A DNA stretch of 64,000 nucleotides, taken from assembly GCF_004362715.1 (NCBI RefSeq), contig NZ_SNYC01000003.1, positions 497,601 to 561,600 of the forward strand, written 5' to 3'. The notes under the pieces are model-generated. The model worked only from the letters and a program-made list of their open reading frames with translations. It was not told the DNA's origin and did not search any database. Each line of letters begins with the position of its first letter. Position 1 is the stretch's first letter. The stretch is from Pedobacter metabolipauper (GTDB lineage: Bacteria; Bacteroidota; Bacteroidia; Sphingobacteriales; Sphingobacteriaceae). The translations under genes and the position numbers were made by a program. Shown one piece after another: positions 62,021 through 64,000 of this stretch.

Positions 62021-62036
62021 AGCAATTACAATTGCT
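62021..62036. repeat. 16-bp near-perfect palindrome
   Basis: AGCAATT-AC-AATTGCT lies between the convergent GGT-like and glycoside-hydrolase-like genes. No U-tract follows, so its use as a terminator is doubtful. Confidence 0.4.
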
Positions 62037-62076
62037 CTCCTATGTCGATTGCTTTACAATAATATTGAACTATATT

Positions 62077-63201
62077 CTAAACCGACTTTAAAATTTCGAG
62101 TACGGTATCAGTTACGTCGCCAAAGATGGAAATGCCTGCGGCACCATTCTGCATGGCATACTCCATTCCCGATTTTAATTCTTTATCGGATTTAAAGTCA
62201 GGCAGATAAAGTCCGGCATATAAAGGAAACTTACCTTTGAGGCCATTGGTTCCTTCTTTAACTGCATCACCGATCCATTCCACAGGTTCTTTGTAGAAAC
62301 CGTGATAGATCATTGGACACACTCCGCTCAGATTCCAGTTTAACCAATCCTGACGTACATTTCTACGTGCCACTTCCGGTGTAGGAAATACGGCTGCAGT
62401 GATTGGCTTTTTATGTGTGCCGGCAACAACAGCCAGTTTGTTTACAATTTTAGTGATGGCATCGTAGCGGTATTGTCGCCATGAAAGGCTGGCATCCGGA
62501 TGGGTTATAGATTTTAAATCTATTCCGCGGAAAGCCTTAAAACCGTCCTGACAAGTTTGGCAATAACAGAAATCATATTCCGGAAGTTCGCTGGTCTGAA
62601 CAATCTTATAATTATCCCAAAGGTTAACGGGAAGGATGACATCACAATAGCGTACATAATCCAGGTGAATACCGTCTACATAATCTTTACTGAGAATCTG
62701 CTGTACATCATCTTCCAGGTATTTTTGCACTTCCGGCTTAGAAGGACAAAGCCAGCGGTAATAATCTACATAAGGCGGGTGGGTGATGCAGCTTTTTCCA
62801 TTCCTGCTAATGGCATACCATTCCGGATGGGCGGCCATTAATGAATCAATCCTCCTGTTCATGGTCCACATCCAGCGGTGCGCTTCAATCTTTTGTGCTT
62901 TTGCTGCACGGTAATGCTTTTCGCTGTCTTCTTCAAAGAAGATCCCGCGAACACCAGCATCATAATATTTTTTATAGCGGATGGCAAGTTCCTGTTCCGT
63001 ATCGGAATGTTTGGGGTTGATCCATATCCAGTGCTTAGCATTGCCGGCAGGAGCTGTGGAACTCGGTTCTTCTGTAAAAGGCCTGGCGGTTTCTTTTTCT
63101 TTAGAAAGACTTACAGCAGAAGCTGTGCTGCTCAATGGGAGCGTTGTTGCGGCAAGGCCGGCAATGAGTCCTGATTTTACGAAATTTCTTCTGCTGGTCA
63201 T
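62077..63201 (-). CDS. Exported glycoside-hydrolase-like protein (GHL10-type)
   Basis: 374 residues. The N-terminus SRRNFVKSGLIAGLAATTLP is a Tat signal (S-R-R-N-F-V-K). The domain resembles the putative glycoside hydrolase family with a TIM-barrel: WIWINPKHSDTEQELAIRYK, AGVRGIFFEEDSEKH, VDGIHLDYVRYCDVI (acidic pair) and CYCQTCQDGFKAF. It probably attacks a polysaccharide, but the substrate is unknown. Its ATG overlaps the stop of the CBM9-like gene by 4 bp (ATGA), so the two are translated as a pair. Confidence 0.85.
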   Translation of the reverse strand: MTSRRNFVKSGLIAGLAATTLPLSSTASAVSLSKEKETARPFTEEPSSTAPAGNAKHWIWINPKHSDTEQELAIRYKKYYDAGVRGIFFEEDSEKHYRAAKAQKIEAHRWMWTMNRRIDSLMAAHPEWYAISRNGKSCITHPPYVDYYRWLCPSKPEVQKYLEDDVQQILSKDYVDGIHLDYVRYCDVILPVNLWDNYKIVQTSELPEYDFCYCQTCQDGFKAFRGIDLKSITHPDASLSWRQYRYDAITKIVNKLAVVAGTHKKPITAAVFPTPEVARRNVRQDWLNWNLSGVCPMIYHGFYKEPVEWIGDAVKEGTNGLKGKFPLYAGLYLPDFKSDKELKSGMEYAMQNGAAGISIFGDVTDTVLEILKSV

Positions 63202-64000
63202 CGTTTGATCGTTTTAATGAGTCCGTCCTGGTTAATGGTTAGAGACGTTTGTTCGTTAATTTTCAGGGTGATGTAAAATTGGCTGGCCGTTGCCTCCAGG
63301 ATGAGTGTGAACGGTTTGTCGGCAATCGCATAGGTATCAGACATAGCCAGTTCATTTAACGTGTTGGCATACTTGCCATTTTTCTGCTGATAATCCTTTT
63401 GCTTGTAATAGGCCAGCCACAAATATTCTTTCTGCTTTTCATAGTTTGGCTGGATGGTGTCTGTACTAAAATATAAATAGCCCCAGCGCTCCGGTAAATG
63501 CATGTTAATTACCCCTTGCGGCGACCACACCCAATTGCGTTCCGGCAAGCCCTTTCCTGCAGGGTCTTTCTTCTTGACGTATAGCCCGTTTACAATTTCA
63601 GTATCCCATTCAACCCTTGAAAAGTTAATGCGCCACAGATCACCATCTTTAGGGATCTTCGCGGTATGATCGGTTTTTATGGCTTCATAGGGGATGGCCA
63701 TTTCAACCGTCCAGCCCTGGTCAAGGTCTGTTGATTTATTGATCGTACCCTGAATCTTTACCGCAGTACGAAGTCCGCGGGCTTCCCAGTTATTCAATGG
63801 GGTTCCATTATTGCGGTATGGTTTATTCAGAAACAGATCCCAAACGGTGTTTAACGCATTTAACTCTATTTCCATATACTGATGGGTATCGTTATCCGGA
63901 TCCAAAAAAACTTCAAAGTCATTGTCATAAAAAATCACCTCATCATGTTTGCTGATGTTTGCCCAGACCTGTGGCTCTTTCATTTCTACGGCGATGTACA
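63198..64000 (-). CDS. CBM9-like domain protein, 5' part cut by window edge
   Basis: At least 267 residues; the frame stays open to the right edge (YIAVEMKEP just beyond the first internal Met), so the start lies outside. The domain is carbohydrate-binding family 9-like: VIFYDNDFEVFLDPDNDTHQ, EIELNALNTVWDLFLNKPYR and WTVEMAIPYEAI are its usual strands, with WRINFSRVEW and NWVWSPQGVINMHLPERWGY after. Such proteins bind sugars and often accompany hydrolases, which fits its coupling to the downstream glycoside-hydrolase-like gene. Confidence 0.88.
   Translation of the reverse strand, partial: YIAVEMKEPQVWANISKHDEVIFYDNDFEVFLDPDNDTHQYMEIELNALNTVWDLFLNKPYRNNGTPLNNWEARGLRTAVKIQGTINKSTDLDQGWTVEMAIPYEAIKTDHTAKIPKDGDLWRINFSRVEWDTEIVNGLYVKKKDPAGKGLPERNWVWSPQGVINMHLPERWGYLYFSTDTIQPNYEKQKEYLWLAYYKQKDYQQKNGKYANTLNELAMSDTYAIADKPFTLILEATASQFYITLKINEQTSLTINQDGLIKTIKR

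Noticed and set aside
1..64000. Mobile element or prophage insertion
   Set aside because: No transposase, integrase, tRNA gene edge, terminal inverted repeats or sharp change in composition was seen; gene types are typical of a Bacteroidota core and envelope repertoire.

Overview
The window reads as chromosome of a Bacteroidota bacterium, most likely a Sphingobacteriaceae member close to Pedobacter (genus is inference). The case rests on many SusC-like and carboxypeptidase-regulatory-fold outer-membrane proteins, families common in that group (DUF5686, OMP_b-brl_3, VIT/DUF2135, DUF4397, TlpA with DUF4369), Bacteroidota-type promoters (TTG, about 18 bp, TAnnTTTG), little sign of Shine-Dalgarno sites, and moderately AT-rich DNA. 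I recognised no rRNA, tRNA, transposase, integrase or CRISPR array, so most of the window looks like stable chromosome.

Layout. 1-0.3 kb: the start of thiS behind a TPP riboswitch, leaving on the minus strand. 0.4-7.2 kb: two MFS exporters, a YtxH stress protein, a large TPR lipoprotein with an HEYAH metalloprotease-like core, and a DUF3050 protein. 7.2-17 kb: thioredoxin-like protein, outer-membrane barrel, PepD dipeptidase, a sorbosone-dehydrogenase-like/cytochrome c lipoprotein, a DUF4397 lipoprotein and an L,D-transpeptidase. 17.0-17.4 kb: an orphan plus-strand segment that looks like a decayed gene or RNA ending in a terminator. 17.4-29 kb: TlpA-like protein, PhoH, DUF763, small lipoprotein, pseudouridine synthase, a 1180-residue hybrid histidine kinase and a DUF5686 protein. 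29-36 kb: DUF892 stress protein with a basic tail, GNAT-nitrilase fusion, rpiA, small proteins, a PaiB-like protein, and a TPR histidine kinase carrying an in-frame 9-bp minisatellite.

36-39.6 kb is a tight pxpB-pxpC-pxpA operon (ATP-dependent 5-oxoprolinase) with an NRAMP-like transporter. 40-44.6 kb holds a type II NADH dehydrogenase and a four-gene minus-strand unit: lipoprotein, multi-pass membrane protein, NarL-type histidine kinase and response regulator. Divergent from it, 44.9-51.0 kb is the least ordinary part: a four-gene overlapping operon of (1) a small beta-rich protein, (2) a protein joining an N-terminal two-TM SLATT-like domain to a complete subtilisin-like protease, (3) a secreted protein with a coiled coil and a barrel-like C-terminus, and (4) a lipoprotein with three cysteine-pair repeats. 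Nothing I know matches this combination, and it is the best candidate here for an undescribed envelope or conflict system.

51-64 kb: a membrane-anchored unknown, a VIT/VWA/DUF2135 protein containing a TonB-receptor-plug-like motif, a secreted nuclease, a polytopic patatin-like lipase with a DUF4112 protein, an acetyltransferase, a gamma-glutamyltransferase-like enzyme, and a translationally coupled CBM9-like/glycoside-hydrolase-like pair running off the right edge.
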